From: Microbacterium sp. Root53
GTDB taxonomy: Bacteria > Actinomycetota > Actinomycetes > Actinomycetales > Microbacteriaceae
Reading direction: 5' to 3'
Assembly: GCF_001426925.1 (NCBI RefSeq)
Contig: NZ_LMFR01000026.1
Coordinates: 30,903-94,902, forward strand
DNA: 64,000 bases
Shown here: positions 28,937 to 37,578 of the stretch, one piece after another
Position numbering within the stretch: position 1 is the first letter of the stretch
Layout of the letters: each line of letters starts with the position of its first letter
Notes under the pieces: generated by a model
What the model was told of the DNA's origin: nothing
The model's database searches: none
The model's input: only the letters and a program-made list of their open reading frames with translations
Position numbers and translations under genes: made by a program

Positions 28937-30022
28937 TCAGCGGCCGGTCATCTTGGGCGCGAAGATCTTGGCGATCAGGCGCGCGCCGAGGTTGAGCACC
29001 ATGACGATGAGGATGAGGGTCAGCGCGGCGGCCCAGGCGCGGGCGACCGAGGCGTCGGGGTTCGTGCCCTGCTGCATGTACGAGTTGTAGGCGAACACCG
29101 GCAGGGTCATCATGTTGTCGTTGAACAGGTTGGTGTTCAGGCTCTGCGTGAAGCCGGCCGTGAGCAGCAGCGGCGCGGTCTCGCCGATGACGCGGGCGAT
29201 CGCGAGCATGACGCTCGTGGTGATGCCGGCGATCGACGTGGGCAGCACGACCTTCACGATCGTCGCCCACTTCGGCACGCCCAGGGCGTAGGACGCCTCG
29301 CGCAGCTCGTTCGGCACGATCCGCAGCAGCTCCTCGCTGCCTCGCACGACGACCGGGATCATCAGCACGGCCAGCGCGAGCGAGCCCATGATGCCCATCG
29401 AGGTGCCGGGCCCGATCAGGAGCGCGAACACCGAGTAGATGAACAGACCCGCGACGATCGACGGGATGCCCGTCATGACGTCGACGAGGAACGTGATGGC
29501 CTTGGCGATGCGGCCGCGGCCGTACTCGACGAGGTAGATCGAGGTCATCAGACCGATCGGCACCGAGATCACCGTGGCCGCGAGCGTGATCAGGAGCGTG
29601 CCCCAGATCGCGTGCACGGCGCCGCCGCCCTCGCCCACGACGTTGCGCATCGAGTAGCTGAAGAACTCGAGGTCGAAGCGCTGCAGGCCCGCGACCAGCA
29701 CCGTGAACAGCAGCGAGATGAGCGGCAGCAGGGCGAGCACGAACGCGCTCGCGACGAGCGCGGTCATGAGGCGGTCGACCGCGTGGCGGCCGCTCTCGGC
29801 GATGCTCGAGAGCACCGTGATCGCGATGAGGTAGATCAGCATGCCGAGCGCGACGGCGCCCGCGATGTTGAAGTCGGCCAGGTCGCCGCCGGCGCTCGCG
29901 ACCCCGACGATCACGAACGAGATGAACATCGAGAAGGCGAGCAGGCCCCACGGGGCCCAGGCGGGCAGCTTGCCGGCGGTCAGCGACACGGTCGGTCGCG
30001 CGGGGGCGGCGATGGTGGCCAT
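28937..30022 (-). CDS. pstA: phosphate ABC transporter permease PstA
   Basis: 361-residue membrane permease. About 100 extra N-terminal residues with two or three helices precede the usual PstA core, whose EAA loop region reads [29 protein letters not shown] and is followed by [12 protein letters not shown]. At least eight hydrophobic segments. The ATG overlaps the pstC stop by one base (TGATG). Forms the channel with PstC. Confidence 0.95.
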   Translation of the reverse strand: MATIAAPARPTVSLTAGKLPAWAPWGLLAFSMFISFVIVGVASAGGDLADFNIAGAVALGMLIYLIAITVLSSIAESGRHAVDRLMTALVASAFVLALLPLISLLFTVLVAGLQRFDLEFFSYSMRNVVGEGGGAVHAIWGTLLITLAATVISVPIGLMTSIYLVEYGRGRIAKAITFLVDVMTGIPSIVAGLFIYSVFALLIGPGTSMGIMGSLALAVLMIPVVVRGSEELLRIVPNELREASYALGVPKWATIVKVVLPTSIAGITTSVMLAIARVIGETAPLLLTAGFTQSLNTNLFNDNMMTLPVFAYNSYMQQGTNPDASVARAWAAALTLILIVMVLNLGARLIAKIFAPKMTGR

Positions 30023-31026
30023 CAGTTCGCTCCAGAGAACTCGGCGCGGCGGGCGACGATCCAGCGCGCCACGAAGTTGACCGCGAAGGTCACGATGAAC
30101 AGGATCAGACCGGTCGCGATCAGGGTGTTGACGCCCTCGTCGTGCGCCTCGGGGAACGACAGCGCGATGTTCGCGGGGATCGGGGTCGGGTTGGTCGAGG
30201 TCAGCAGCTCGAACGTCACGACGCCCGAGACCGACAGCACCATGGTCACCGCCATGGTCTCGCCGAGCGCGCGGCCGAGGGCCAGCATCGCCGCGGACAC
30301 CATGCCGCCGCGCGCGAACGGCAGGACCGCCATCTGGATGACCTCCCAGCGCGTGGCGCCCAGCGCCAGCGCGGCCTCCTCGTGCAGCTTCGGGGTCTGG
30401 ATGAACACCTCGCGGCAGATGGCGGTCATGATCGGCAGGATCATGACGGCGAGCACGAGCGAGGCGGTCATGATGGTGCGGCCCGTCGCCGACACCTGGC
30501 CGCCGAAGAGGGGGATCCAGGCGAGCGTCTCGTTGAGCCACACGTAGAACGGCTGCAGCATCGGGGCGAAGGTGAGACCGCCCCAGAGGCCGAAGACCAC
30601 CGACGGCACGGCCGCGAGCAGGTCGATGATGTAGCCGAGGCCCGCGGCGAGACGCCGGGGCGCGTAGTGCGAGATGAACAGCGCGATGCCGATCGCGACC
30701 GGAGAGGCGATCAGCAGCGCGATGGCCGACGCCCACACGGTGCCGAACACCAGCGGCCAGACGTAGTCCCAGAAGGACCGGCCCTGGAGGATGTGGTTCG
30801 TGCTCGTGTCGGGCTTGAACGCGGGGAGCGACTGCAGGATCAGGAACGTCGCGACGGCCGCGAGCACGACGAGGATGACGATGCCGGCTCCGAGCGCGGT
30901 GCCGGAGAAGATGCGGTCGCCCGGGCGCTGCACCGGCTTCGCCGGACGGGCGGCCTGAGCGGCCGGCTTCGGGGGCTGCCCGGTGCCGCGGGCGGTCGCC
31001 TCGGGCTGCGGCGTTGTCGTGGTCAT
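30022..31026 (-). CDS. pstC: phosphate ABC transporter permease PstC
   Basis: 334 residues: a Pro/Ala-rich cytosolic N-terminus (about 1-40), then six or more membrane helices. PstC signatures FGLWGGLTFAPML and the EAA-type loop LHEEAALALGATRWEVIQMAVLPFARGG, followed by LGRALGETMAVTMV. The ATG at 31026 has GAGGAG about 9 nt upstream, giving it its own strong ribosome site after the structured pstS-pstC spacer. Confidence 0.96.
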   Translation of the reverse strand: MTTTTPQPEATARGTGQPPKPAAQAARPAKPVQRPGDRIFSGTALGAGIVILVVLAAVATFLILQSLPAFKPDTSTNHILQGRSFWDYVWPLVFGTVWASAIALLIASPVAIGIALFISHYAPRRLAAGLGYIIDLLAAVPSVVFGLWGGLTFAPMLQPFYVWLNETLAWIPLFGGQVSATGRTIMTASLVLAVMILPIMTAICREVFIQTPKLHEEAALALGATRWEVIQMAVLPFARGGMVSAAMLALGRALGETMAVTMVLSVSGVVTFELLTSTNPTPIPANIALSFPEAHDEGVNTLIATGLILFIVTFAVNFVARWIVARRAEFSGAN

Positions 31027-31080
31027 GCGGGCTGGCTCCTCAGACGCTCAGTCGGATCCGGTGACGGGACGGGGGTTCAC

Positions 31081-31147
31081 GCAGTTCGGTGCCCCCGCGC
31101 ATCCTCGAAGAGGATCCCACATGGGAATGCGCGGGGGCACCGACTGC
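31081..31147 (-). ncRNA. three-way-junction RNA structure between pstS and pstC
   Basis: Outer arms 31081-31102 and 31127-31147 pair over about 20 bp with one bulge (CGGTGCCCCCGCGCAT core). Inside sit two small hairpins, CCTC-GAA-GAGG (31103-31113) and TCCC-ACAT-GGGA (31115-31126). Probably caps and stabilises pstS mRNA or attenuates readthrough into pstCAB, so that the binding protein is made in excess. Confidence 0.65.
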
Positions 31148-31164
31148 TTTCAGCGAGTGATCGG

Positions 31165-32274
31165 TCAGCCGACCTGGATCATGTCGATCGCGGCGAGCGC
31201 CTGCTCACGCAGACCCTCCGAGATCGGGGCGGCGCCGGCGGCCTCGGCGGCGACCTGCTGGCCCTCCTCCGACGCCATGAACTCGAAGTACGCCTTCACG
31301 AGGCCGGCCTTCTCGGTGTCCTCGTACTGCTCGCACGCGATCAGGTAGCTGACCAGGGCGATCGGGTACGCGCCGTCGGCGGCGGCAGCCGGGTCGACGT
31401 CGAACACCAGGTCGGCGGCGCCGCGGCCCTCGACCAGCGGCGAGCTCTCGACCAGCGCGGCGGCGGCCTCGGGCGAGTACTCGATGAACTCGCCGCCGAC
31501 CTCGACCTTGGCGGCCGTCAGCGTGTCGATCTGCGACGCGTCCGCGTACACGATCGCGCCGTTGCCGGCCTTGGCGGCGGCCACGACACCCGAGGTGCCC
31601 TGAGCGGCCTCGCCGCCCTCGATCGGCCACACGCCGTCGGCCTCCCACTCCCACACGTCGGGGGCGGTCGCCTCGAGGTAGGTCGTGAAGGTCTCGGTGG
31701 TGCCCGAGTCGTCCGAGCGGTGGACCGGCGTGATGGCCAGGTCGGGCAGCTCGACGCCCTCGTTCAGCGCGGCGATGGCCGGGTCGTTCCAGTTGGTGAT
31801 CTTGCCCGCGAACATGCCGGCGATGGTCGCGGCGTCCAGGTTCAGCGAGTCGACGCCCTCGAGGTTGTAGGCCACGGCGACCGGGGCGATGTAGAGCGGG
31901 AGCTCGACGATGTCGTCAGTGGCGCAGGCGCCGAAGCCGCCCGCGGCGACCTCCTCGTCGTCGAACGCGCGGTCCGAGCCGATGAAGTCCGAGGCGCCGG
32001 CGATGAAGTTCTCGCGTCCGGTGCCCGAGCCGGTGGGCTCGTAGTTGACGGTGACGTCGGGGTTGGCGGTCTGGAACGCGGCGACCCATGCCTCCTGGGC
32101 CGAGCCCTGCGACGAGGCGCCGGTCGCGTTGATGGTGCCGCTGAGGGTCGAGGCGGTCTCCTCCGGAGCGCCGCTCTCGCCGCCGGCGGGGGCCTCGTTG
32201 GCCGCGCAGCCCGCGAGGGCCAGCGCGGTGACGGCGCCGAACGCGGCGATGCTGGTGAAACGAGCGATCTTCAC
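31165..32274 (-). CDS. pstS: phosphate-binding lipoprotein
   Basis: 369-residue periplasm-equivalent binding protein anchored by lipid: lipobox LALAGC (Cys23). Phosphate-binding signatures: INATGASSQ (ASS), GSGTGRENFIAG, DFIGSDRAF, and HRSDDSGTTETFTTYL. The C-terminal KAYFEFMASEEGQQVA is family-typical. It starts at a GTG (32274) with a weak ribosome site. First gene of pstSCAB, preceded by a PHO box about 95 nt upstream, so phosphate-starvation control is likely. Confidence 0.97.
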   Translation of the reverse strand: MKIARFTSIAAFGAVTALALAGCAANEAPAGGESGAPEETASTLSGTINATGASSQGSAQEAWVAAFQTANPDVTVNYEPTGSGTGRENFIAGASDFIGSDRAFDDEEVAAGGFGACATDDIVELPLYIAPVAVAYNLEGVDSLNLDAATIAGMFAGKITNWNDPAIAALNEGVELPDLAITPVHRSDDSGTTETFTTYLEATAPDVWEWEADGVWPIEGGEAAQGTSGVVAAAKAGNGAIVYADASQIDTLTAAKVEVGGEFIEYSPEAAAALVESSPLVEGRGAADLVFDVDPAAAADGAYPIALVSYLIACEQYEDTEKAGLVKAYFEFMASEEGQQVAAEAAGAAPISEGLREQALAAIDMIQVG

Positions 32275-32335
32275 TGTGTATCCGTTTCGATCAGGGATTC
32301 AGGGACGTCCCCGCCGGGTCGCAGGGCACGTGGTG

Positions 32336-32341
32336 ACCGTA
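32336..32341 (-). promoter_or_regulatory. possible -10 box of pstS
   Basis: TACGGT (minus strand), 27 nt downstream of the PHO box and about 60 nt before the GTG start. Confidence 0.4.
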
Positions 32342-32368
32342 CGAGGGGGCAGTGAAGAGCGTGCGGTG

Positions 32369-32390
32369 CACTGGTGAACGGAAGGTGAAC
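32369..32390 (-). promoter_or_regulatory. PHO box upstream of pstS
   Basis: Two adjacent 11-nt direct repeats on the minus strand, GTTCACCTTCC and GTTCACCAGTG, matching the GTTCACC-based 11-nt units bound by PhoP/RegX3-type regulators in actinobacteria. Confidence 0.85.
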
Positions 32391-32453
32391 GACGCGCGTC
32401 GATCCCGCGGAGAAGCCCGATCCCACAGCGAATTCCCGGGGGAGGGCGCCGGG

Positions 32454-33392
32454 TCAGATCTTGGGCGCGTGGGTCTCGATCGCGACGATCCCGGATCCGG
32501 GGTTCGTGGCGGAGACGTGCACGACGCTGAAGGCGCCGAACTCCAGGGCGGCCGCGTCGGCCAGGTAGGAGCCCCGCATGGTGCCGGTCGCAAGCGCCAA
32601 CTCGGTCAGGATCTCCGGCAGCACCGGGCCGTGGCTGCACAGGACCGCGGGCTTGCCGGAGCGGATGCGCCGGCCCACGACCTGGCGCACGTCGGCGGCC
32701 CCGTCCTCCCACGCGTCCTGGCTGATCAGCTCGGTCTCGTCGATCCGGCGGCCGATGGCCTTCGAGAGCGGGACCACCGTCTTGACGCAGCGCACCGCGT
32801 CGCTGGAGACGATGCGGCGCACGCCGAACGCGCGCAGCCCTCCGACGATCGCCTTCGCCTGCTCCTTGCCGCGGGGAAGCAGGGGTCGCAGCGCGTCACG
32901 CCCGTCCCACTCGTCCCGCGGCACGGCCTTGCCGTGCCGCAGCGCGACGACCGGGAAGGTGTGCAGCACGCCGTCGTCGACGAGACGCTCGAAGTGCTCG
33001 AGGATCTCGATGTCGACCGGGTAGCTCAGCCGTGCGTGCGCCTTCTTGAGACCCACCCATTCGATGGCGGCGATCTCGTCGTTCGGCACGAAAGAGCTCT
33101 CCCGGATCGCCGCCTCGGTCGCCTCGGCCGACCAGTAGTGCACGATCTTCTCGCGTCCGCTCGGCAGCTTGTAGTGGGAGACGCCGAGCGGCGGGCCGAG
33201 CACCGTGCGGATGCCGGTCTCCTCGTGGATCTCGCGCACCGCGGTCTCGGCGAGCATCTCGCCGGGATCGACCTTCCCCTTGGGCAGCGTGATGTCGCGG
33301 TACTTCGTGCGGTGGATCAGCAGGACCCGCAGCTTGCCGTCGACGAGGCGCCAGACCACGCCGCCCGCGGCGTAGACCGCCAGGCCGCTCAT
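32454..33392 (-). CDS. MutT1-like Nudix hydrolase fused to a histidine phosphatase domain
   Basis: 312 residues, two domains. N-terminal Nudix domain (about 1-135) with a complete Nudix box GKVDPGE...[10 protein letters not shown]-terminal histidine phosphatase domain (about 150-312) with the RHG motif ALRHGKAV, a second arm [11 protein letters not shown], and CSHGPVLPE. This is the architecture of mycobacterial MutT1 (Rv2985), which hydrolyses 8-oxo-(d)GTP and diadenosine polyphosphates. As in Mycobacterium it lies next to ppk, overlapping it by 4 nt (ATGA). Confidence 0.92.
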   Translation of the reverse strand: MSGLAVYAAGGVVWRLVDGKLRVLLIHRTKYRDITLPKGKVDPGEMLAETAVREIHEETGIRTVLGPPLGVSHYKLPSGREKIVHYWSAEATEAAIRESSFVPNDEIAAIEWVGLKKAHARLSYPVDIEILEHFERLVDDGVLHTFPVVALRHGKAVPRDEWDGRDALRPLLPRGKEQAKAIVGGLRAFGVRRIVSSDAVRCVKTVVPLSKAIGRRIDETELISQDAWEDGAADVRQVVGRRIRSGKPAVLCSHGPVLPEILTELALATGTMRGSYLADAAALEFGAFSVVHVSATNPGSGIVAIETHAPKI

Positions 33393-35572
33393 CGCGAGAC
33401 GCGGGCCTGACGGCGGCGGCGGACGGTGCTCATCCGGCGATCCTGCAGGTCGGCGAGCGGCTTGCCGTCCTCGCCGACGCTGTGCCGGGTCCACACGCCC
33501 TCGGGCCCGAGGTGCCACGAGCTGGTGCCGTCGTCCATGGCCTGGTCGAACAGGCCCAGCAGCTCCGTGATGTGACGCGGCGTCGTGACGCGCACGAGCG
33601 CCTCGACGCGGCGGTCGAGGTTGCGGTGCATCATGTCGGCGCTGCCGATGTAGACGTCGGGGACCCCGTCGTTCGCGAACGCGAAGATGCGCGAGTGCTC
33701 GAGGTAGCGGCCGAGGATCGAGCGCACCGTGATGTTGTCGCTCACGCCGGGCAGATCGGTGCGCAGCGAGCAGATGCCGCGCACCCACACGTCGACCTTC
33801 ACGCCCGCGATGCTCGCGCGGTACAGCGCGTCGATGATCTGCTCGTCGACCATCGAGTTGACCTTGATCCGCACGTACGCGGGCTTGCCCTCGAGCGCGT
33901 TGCGGCGCTCGCGGTCGATCAGCCGCAGCAGGCCCTTGCGCAGGTGCAGGGGAGCGACGAGCAGGCGCTTGAACTTCTTCTCGATCGCGTAGCCGCTCAG
34001 CTCGTTGAACAGGCGCGTGAGGTCGCGGCCGACCTGCGCGTCGGTCGTGAACAGGCCGAAGTCCTCGTACAGGCGGCTGGTCTTGGGGTTGTAGTTGCCC
34101 GTGCCGACGTGGCTGTAGTGGCGCAGCTCGCCCTTCTCCTCGCGGATCACGAGCGCGAGCTTGCAGTGGGTCTTGAGGCCGACCAGGCCGTAGACGACGT
34201 GCACGCCCGCCTTCTCGAGCTTGCGCGCCCACACGATGTTGTTCGCCTCGTCGAAGCGGGCCTTGACCTCGACGAGGGCGAGCACCTGCTTGCCGGCCTC
34301 GGCCGCGTCGATCAGCGCCTGCACGATCGGGCTGTCGCCCGACGTTCGGTACAGCGTCTGCTTGATGGCGAGCACGTGCGGATCCCGCGCGGCCTGCTCC
34401 AGGAACGCCTGCACGCTGGTCGCGAAGGACTCGTACGGGTGGTGCACGAGCACGTCGCCCTTGCGGATGGCCGCGAACAGGTCGGCGCGCGCGTCGCTCG
34501 ACTGCTCGGCCGACTGGAACGCGACCGCGGTCGTGGGGACGTGCGGCGGGTAGTGCAGCTCGGGGCGGTCGATCCTCGTCAGCTCGAACAGGGCCCGCAG
34601 GTCGAGCGGCCCGGGCAGGCGGTAGACCTCCTGCTCCGTGATGTCGAGCTCCTTGAGCAGCAGGTCGAGAGTGAGGTCGTCCATGTCCTCGGTGACCTCG
34701 AGGCGGATCGGCGGGCCGAAGCGGCGCCGCAGCAGCTCGGCCTCGAGCGCCTGGATGAGGTTCTCGGTCTCGTCCTCCTCGATCACCATGTCCTCGTTGC
34801 GCGTCAGGCGGAACGCGTGGTGGTCGAGCACCTCCATGCCGGGGAACAGGTCGTCCAGGTGCTGGGCGATGAGCTCCTCGAGCGGAATGTACCGCGCGCT
34901 CGGGCCGGCCGTGGGCACCTCGATCAGCCGGGGCAGCATGGGCGGCACCTTGAGGCGCGCGAACTCCTGCCGGCCCGTGCGGGCGTTCCGGATGCGGATC
35001 GCCAGGTTCAGCGACAGGCCCGAGATGTAGGGGAAGGGATGCGCCGGGTCGACCGCGAGCGGCATGAGCACCGGGAAGACCTTCGCCTGGAAGTAGTCGT
35101 ACAGGGCGGAGCGCTCGTCGTCGCCCAGGTCGCCCCAGCCGACGACCTCGATCGCGGCCTTCGCCAGCGCGGGCCGGACGTCGTCGTTCCAGACCGCCGC
35201 GTGCCGCAGCTGCAGCGCGTGCGCCTCGGCCGAGATGCCCGCGAGGACTTCGCCCGGCGACCGGCCGACGTTGGTGGGCACCGCCAGGCCCGTGACGATG
35301 CGGCGCTTGAGGCCCGCCACCCGGACCATGAAGAACTCGTCGAGGTTGCTCGCGAAGATCGCCAGAAAGTTCGCCCGCTCCAGGACCGGGAGGGTCGGGT
35401 CCTCGGCCAGCTCGAGCACGCGCTGGTTGAACGCCAGCCAGCTCAGCTCGCGGTCGAGGTAGCGGTTCTCGGGAAGCTGCGCGTCGGGGGCCTCGACGGC
35501 GGCGTCGAAGTCGTCGTCCTCGGCGTCGCCGATCCCGGTGTCCACGATGGCGGTGTCGATCATGCGGCCCAT
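33389..35572 (-). CDS. ppk: polyphosphate kinase 1
   Basis: Makes inorganic polyphosphate from ATP, at or near the membrane. 727 residues from the ATG at 35572; an ATG at 35563 is possible. An acidic N-terminal tail ([16 protein letters not shown]) precedes the PPK1 core [21 protein letters not shown]. The autophosphorylated His lies in [12 protein letters not shown], the second His in [29 protein letters not shown] and [11 protein letters not shown] are also present. Its stop overlaps the MutT1-like gene. A single GTTCAC half-site lies just upstream, a weak PHO-box candidate. Confidence 0.97.
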   Translation of the reverse strand: MGRMIDTAIVDTGIGDAEDDDFDAAVEAPDAQLPENRYLDRELSWLAFNQRVLELAEDPTLPVLERANFLAIFASNLDEFFMVRVAGLKRRIVTGLAVPTNVGRSPGEVLAGISAEAHALQLRHAAVWNDDVRPALAKAAIEVVGWGDLGDDERSALYDYFQAKVFPVLMPLAVDPAHPFPYISGLSLNLAIRIRNARTGRQEFARLKVPPMLPRLIEVPTAGPSARYIPLEELIAQHLDDLFPGMEVLDHHAFRLTRNEDMVIEEDETENLIQALEAELLRRRFGPPIRLEVTEDMDDLTLDLLLKELDITEQEVYRLPGPLDLRALFELTRIDRPELHYPPHVPTTAVAFQSAEQSSDARADLFAAIRKGDVLVHHPYESFATSVQAFLEQAARDPHVLAIKQTLYRTSGDSPIVQALIDAAEAGKQVLALVEVKARFDEANNIVWARKLEKAGVHVVYGLVGLKTHCKLALVIREEKGELRHYSHVGTGNYNPKTSRLYEDFGLFTTDAQVGRDLTRLFNELSGYAIEKKFKRLLVAPLHLRKGLLRLIDRERRNALEGKPAYVRIKVNSMVDEQIIDALYRASIAGVKVDVWVRGICSLRTDLPGVSDNITVRSILGRYLEHSRIFAFANDGVPDVYIGSADMMHRNLDRRVEALVRVTTPRHITELLGLFDQAMDDGTSSWHLGPEGVWTRHSVGEDGKPLADLQDRRMSTVRRRRQARVSR

Positions 35573-35610
35573 CCTGCCACCGTCGCGTGACGCGTGTGTG
35601 AACGGCGGGA

Positions 35611-36303
35611 TCAGGACCTCGGGCTCGCGCTGGGCAGCTGGTCGTCCTCGTACACGTTGAAGCGGTAGCCCACGTTGCGGACCGTGCCGATCAGCTGCTC
35701 GAGGTCGCCGAGCTTGGCGCGCAGGCGACGCACGTGCACGTCGACCGTGCGGGTGCCGCCGAAGTAGTCGTAGCCCCAGACCTCGCTCAGCAGCTGCTCG
35801 CGCGTGAACACCCGCGAGGGGTGCGTCGCGAAGAAGTGCAGCAGCTGGAACTCCTTGTACGTGAGGTCGAGCGGCTTGCCGTGCACCTTCGCCGAGTATG
35901 ACGACTCGTCGATCGTGATGCCGGACGTCTGGATCCGGCTGCTCGGCTGCTCGGCGCTCTGGCGGCCGATCGCGAGCCGCACGCGGGCGTCGACCTCGGC
36001 CGGGCCGGCCGTGACGAGGATGACGTCGTCGATGCCCCAGTCGGTCGAGACGGCGGTCAGGCCGCCCTCGGTCACCACGAGGACGAGCGGCGCATCCAGG
36101 CCCGTCGTGTTCAGGATCTTGCAGAGCGACTTCGCGCCCACGAGATCGGTGCGCGCATCCACGAAGATGACGTCGGCGCTCGGGGCGTTCACCAGCGAGG
36201 CGGGCTCGGCCGGGATCTGCCGCACGCGGTGGCTGAGCAGCTCGAGCGCGGGCAGGACGGCGCCTCCGCCGGGGGCGGAGCTCAAGACGAGAAGCTGTGC
36301 CAA
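35611..36303 (-). CDS. GlnR-like OmpR-family transcriptional regulator
   Basis: 230 residues: receiver-like domain (about 1-115) and winged-helix DNA-binding domain (about 125-225: [51 protein letters not shown]). The receiver has the single Asp in FVDAR but lacks the usual acidic pair and conserved Lys, as in atypical GlnR regulators (compare Rv0818). No histidine kinase is adjacent. The start is a TTG at 36303 with GAAAGGA 7 nt upstream. The leader carries alternative hairpins next to that ribosome site. Role in nitrogen or phosphate control is inferred. Confidence 0.83.
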   Translation of the reverse strand: MAQLLVLSSAPGGGAVLPALELLSHRVRQIPAEPASLVNAPSADVIFVDARTDLVGAKSLCKILNTTGLDAPLVLVVTEGGLTAVSTDWGIDDVILVTAGPAEVDARVRLAIGRQSAEQPSSRIQTSGITIDESSYSAKVHGKPLDLTYKEFQLLHFFATHPSRVFTREQLLSEVWGYDYFGGTRTVDVHVRRLRAKLGDLEQLIGTVRNVGYRFNVYEDDQLPSASPRS

Positions 36304-36315
36304 GCGACGTCCTTT

Positions 36316-36370
36316 CGATGCGGACTGGGGGCCGCACCCTGGGATCGATGCGGTGGGGACTTCCGCATCG
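36316..36370 (-). promoter_or_regulatory. leader with mutually exclusive hairpins before the GlnR-like gene
   Basis: In the mRNA, one CGATGCGG (36370-36363) can pair with either of two CCGCATCG copies (36353-36346 or 36323-36316). The second copy abuts the AAAGGA ribosome site (36315-36310). The two pairings exclude each other. Confidence 0.55.
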
Positions 36371-36377
36371 TGGACCC

Positions 36378-36383
36378 ATCATA
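36378..36383 (-). promoter_or_regulatory. -10 box of the GlnR-like gene
   Basis: TATGAT (minus strand), giving a leader of about 70 nt that starts just before the hairpin elements. Confidence 0.55.
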
Positions 36384-36491
36384 GGACGTGCCCGGACCTC
36401 GGCCGCCCCCGGGACGCCGCTCGGGCGGGGCCCCGGGCGGCCGGCATGGGAGCGGTTTCGGGATCGGGGCCCCGTCTTGGACAATGGACGG

Positions 36492-36785
36492 GTGACGACC
36501 CCCGACATGACCCCGGTCCGCCGCTACGCGGGCGCCGCGGCCACGTGGGCGTTCGCGCTCGTGGCGGCCATCCTCGTGAGCGTGCTCGTGCCGCTGGACG
36601 CCCGCCTGCCGTGGGTCGCCATCACGGGCGGCGTCTGCATGATCGTCGCCTTCGCGGCGCAGCTGATCGACGGCCGCTCGGAGGGCTTCATCTTCCGGGT
36701 CGGCGTCTCGGTCATCGGAGCGCTCGGCATCCTGGGCTTCCTCGCCCTGATCTTCACGCTCGTCGCGCTCGGCAGCTCGCTGTAG
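36492..36785 (+). CDS. small three-helix membrane protein, unknown function
   Basis: 97 residues with three membrane helices: about 18-37 ([17 protein letters not shown]), 42-60 ([19 protein letters not shown]) and 67-92 ([25 protein letters not shown]). Not recognised as a named family. The GTG at 36492 follows a GACAAT box by 6 nt, a variant of the leaderless pattern. Divergent from the GlnR-like gene and just upstream of another tiny membrane protein. Confidence 0.65.
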   Translation: MTTPDMTPVRRYAGAAATWAFALVAAILVSVLVPLDARLPWVAITGGVCMIVAFAAQLIDGRSEGFIFRVGVSVIGALGILGFLALIFTLVALGSSL

Positions 36786-36834
36786 CTCGCTCGACGTCGA
36801 AGGAGCCGGCGCGGCCGGCGCGCCAGGCCGGGTC

Positions 36835-36840
36835 TAGACT
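36835..36840 (+). promoter_or_regulatory. -10 box of leaderless 37-aa protein gene
   Basis: TAGACT, 7 nt before the ATG at 36848. Confidence 0.45.
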
Positions 36841-36847
36841 TCTGGGC

Positions 36848-36961
36848 ATGGATCTCGTCGCGCTCGAACTCTTCTTCGTCGGGCTGCTGGGCCTCGCCAG
36901 CCTGGCGATCGCCTTCATCTCCGGCACCGTGGTCTGGAACCTCTTCCGCGGCCAGCGCTGA
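36848..36961 (+). CDS. 37-residue membrane microprotein
   Basis: MDLVALELFFVGLLGLASLA begins a single hydrophobic helix that ends VVWNLFRGQR, giving a short basic cytosolic or surface tail. Its own TAGACT box and good spacing to the nitrobindin gene (11 nt) argue that it is real, and similar tiny genes are found before nitrobindin-type genes in related species as I recall. It may be the first gene of the nitrobindin-ygfZ-FUSC operon. Function unknown. Confidence 0.6.
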   Translation: MDLVALELFFVGLLGLASLAIAFISGTVVWNLFRGQR

Positions 36962-36972
36962 GGGACGGCGGC

Positions 36973-37578
36973 ATGATCGAGCTGCCGACCGACCTCCCCG
37001 CCGACCTGGCGCCGCTCTCGTGGCTCATCGGCGTGTGGGAGGGCACCGGTGTCATCGACTACGACCTCGGCGACGTCCACTACGAGGGCGAGTTCTCGCA
37101 TCGCGTGAGCTTCAGCCATGACGGCGGTCCCTACCTGAACTACTCCGCCACGGCGTTCCTCGCCGCCTCCGACGGCACGCCCTCGCGCGCGCTGAACTCC
37201 GAGGTCGGGTTCTGGCGCGTGGCGCGTCCGTCGACCGGCGCCGAGCCCGGTCCGGGGCTGCTGCCGCCGCTCGAGACCGGCGTGCCGCGCACGGCCGAGG
37301 ACGTCGAGCTGCTCCGCAATGCCGAGGGCGGCTTCGACCTGGAGGTGTCGCTCGTCCACTCCGACGGCGTGAGCGAGCTCTACCTCGGCCAGGTCCGCGG
37401 CCCGCGCATCGACCTCGCGACCGACGCGGTCGTCCGCACGGCGAGCGCCCGGCACTACGCGGCCGCGACCCGCATGTACGGCCTCGTCGAGGGGCACCTG
37501 CTGTGGGCCTGGGACATCGCGGCGCTCGGCCGCGAGCTCGGCTCGCACGCGTCGGCCCGCCTCGCGAAGGTCTCGTGA
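36973..37578 (+). CDS. nitrobindin-like (FABP/DUF1794) heme protein
   Basis: 201 residues, ten-stranded barrel of the nitrobindin family. The signature GVWEGTG (20-26) is present, as are the strands FSHRVSFSHDGGPYLNYSATAF and a C-terminal ATRMYGLVEGHLLWAWD that should carry the heme-ligating His. Family members bind ferric heme and react with NO/peroxynitrite. The ygfZ gene overlaps its stop by one base (TGATG). Confidence 0.88.
   Translation: MIELPTDLPADLAPLSWLIGVWEGTGVIDYDLGDVHYEGEFSHRVSFSHDGGPYLNYSATAFLAASDGTPSRALNSEVGFWRVARPSTGAEPGPGLLPPLETGVPRTAEDVELLRNAEGGFDLEVSLVHSDGVSELYLGQVRGPRIDLATDAVVRTASARHYAAATRMYGLVEGHLLWAWDIAALGRELGSHASARLAKVS

Noticed and set aside
35581..35603. PHO box before ppk
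   Set aside because: Only one good GTTCAC half-site is seen; the next 11-nt unit (CGTCACG) matches poorly. Kept only as a remark in the ppk entry.
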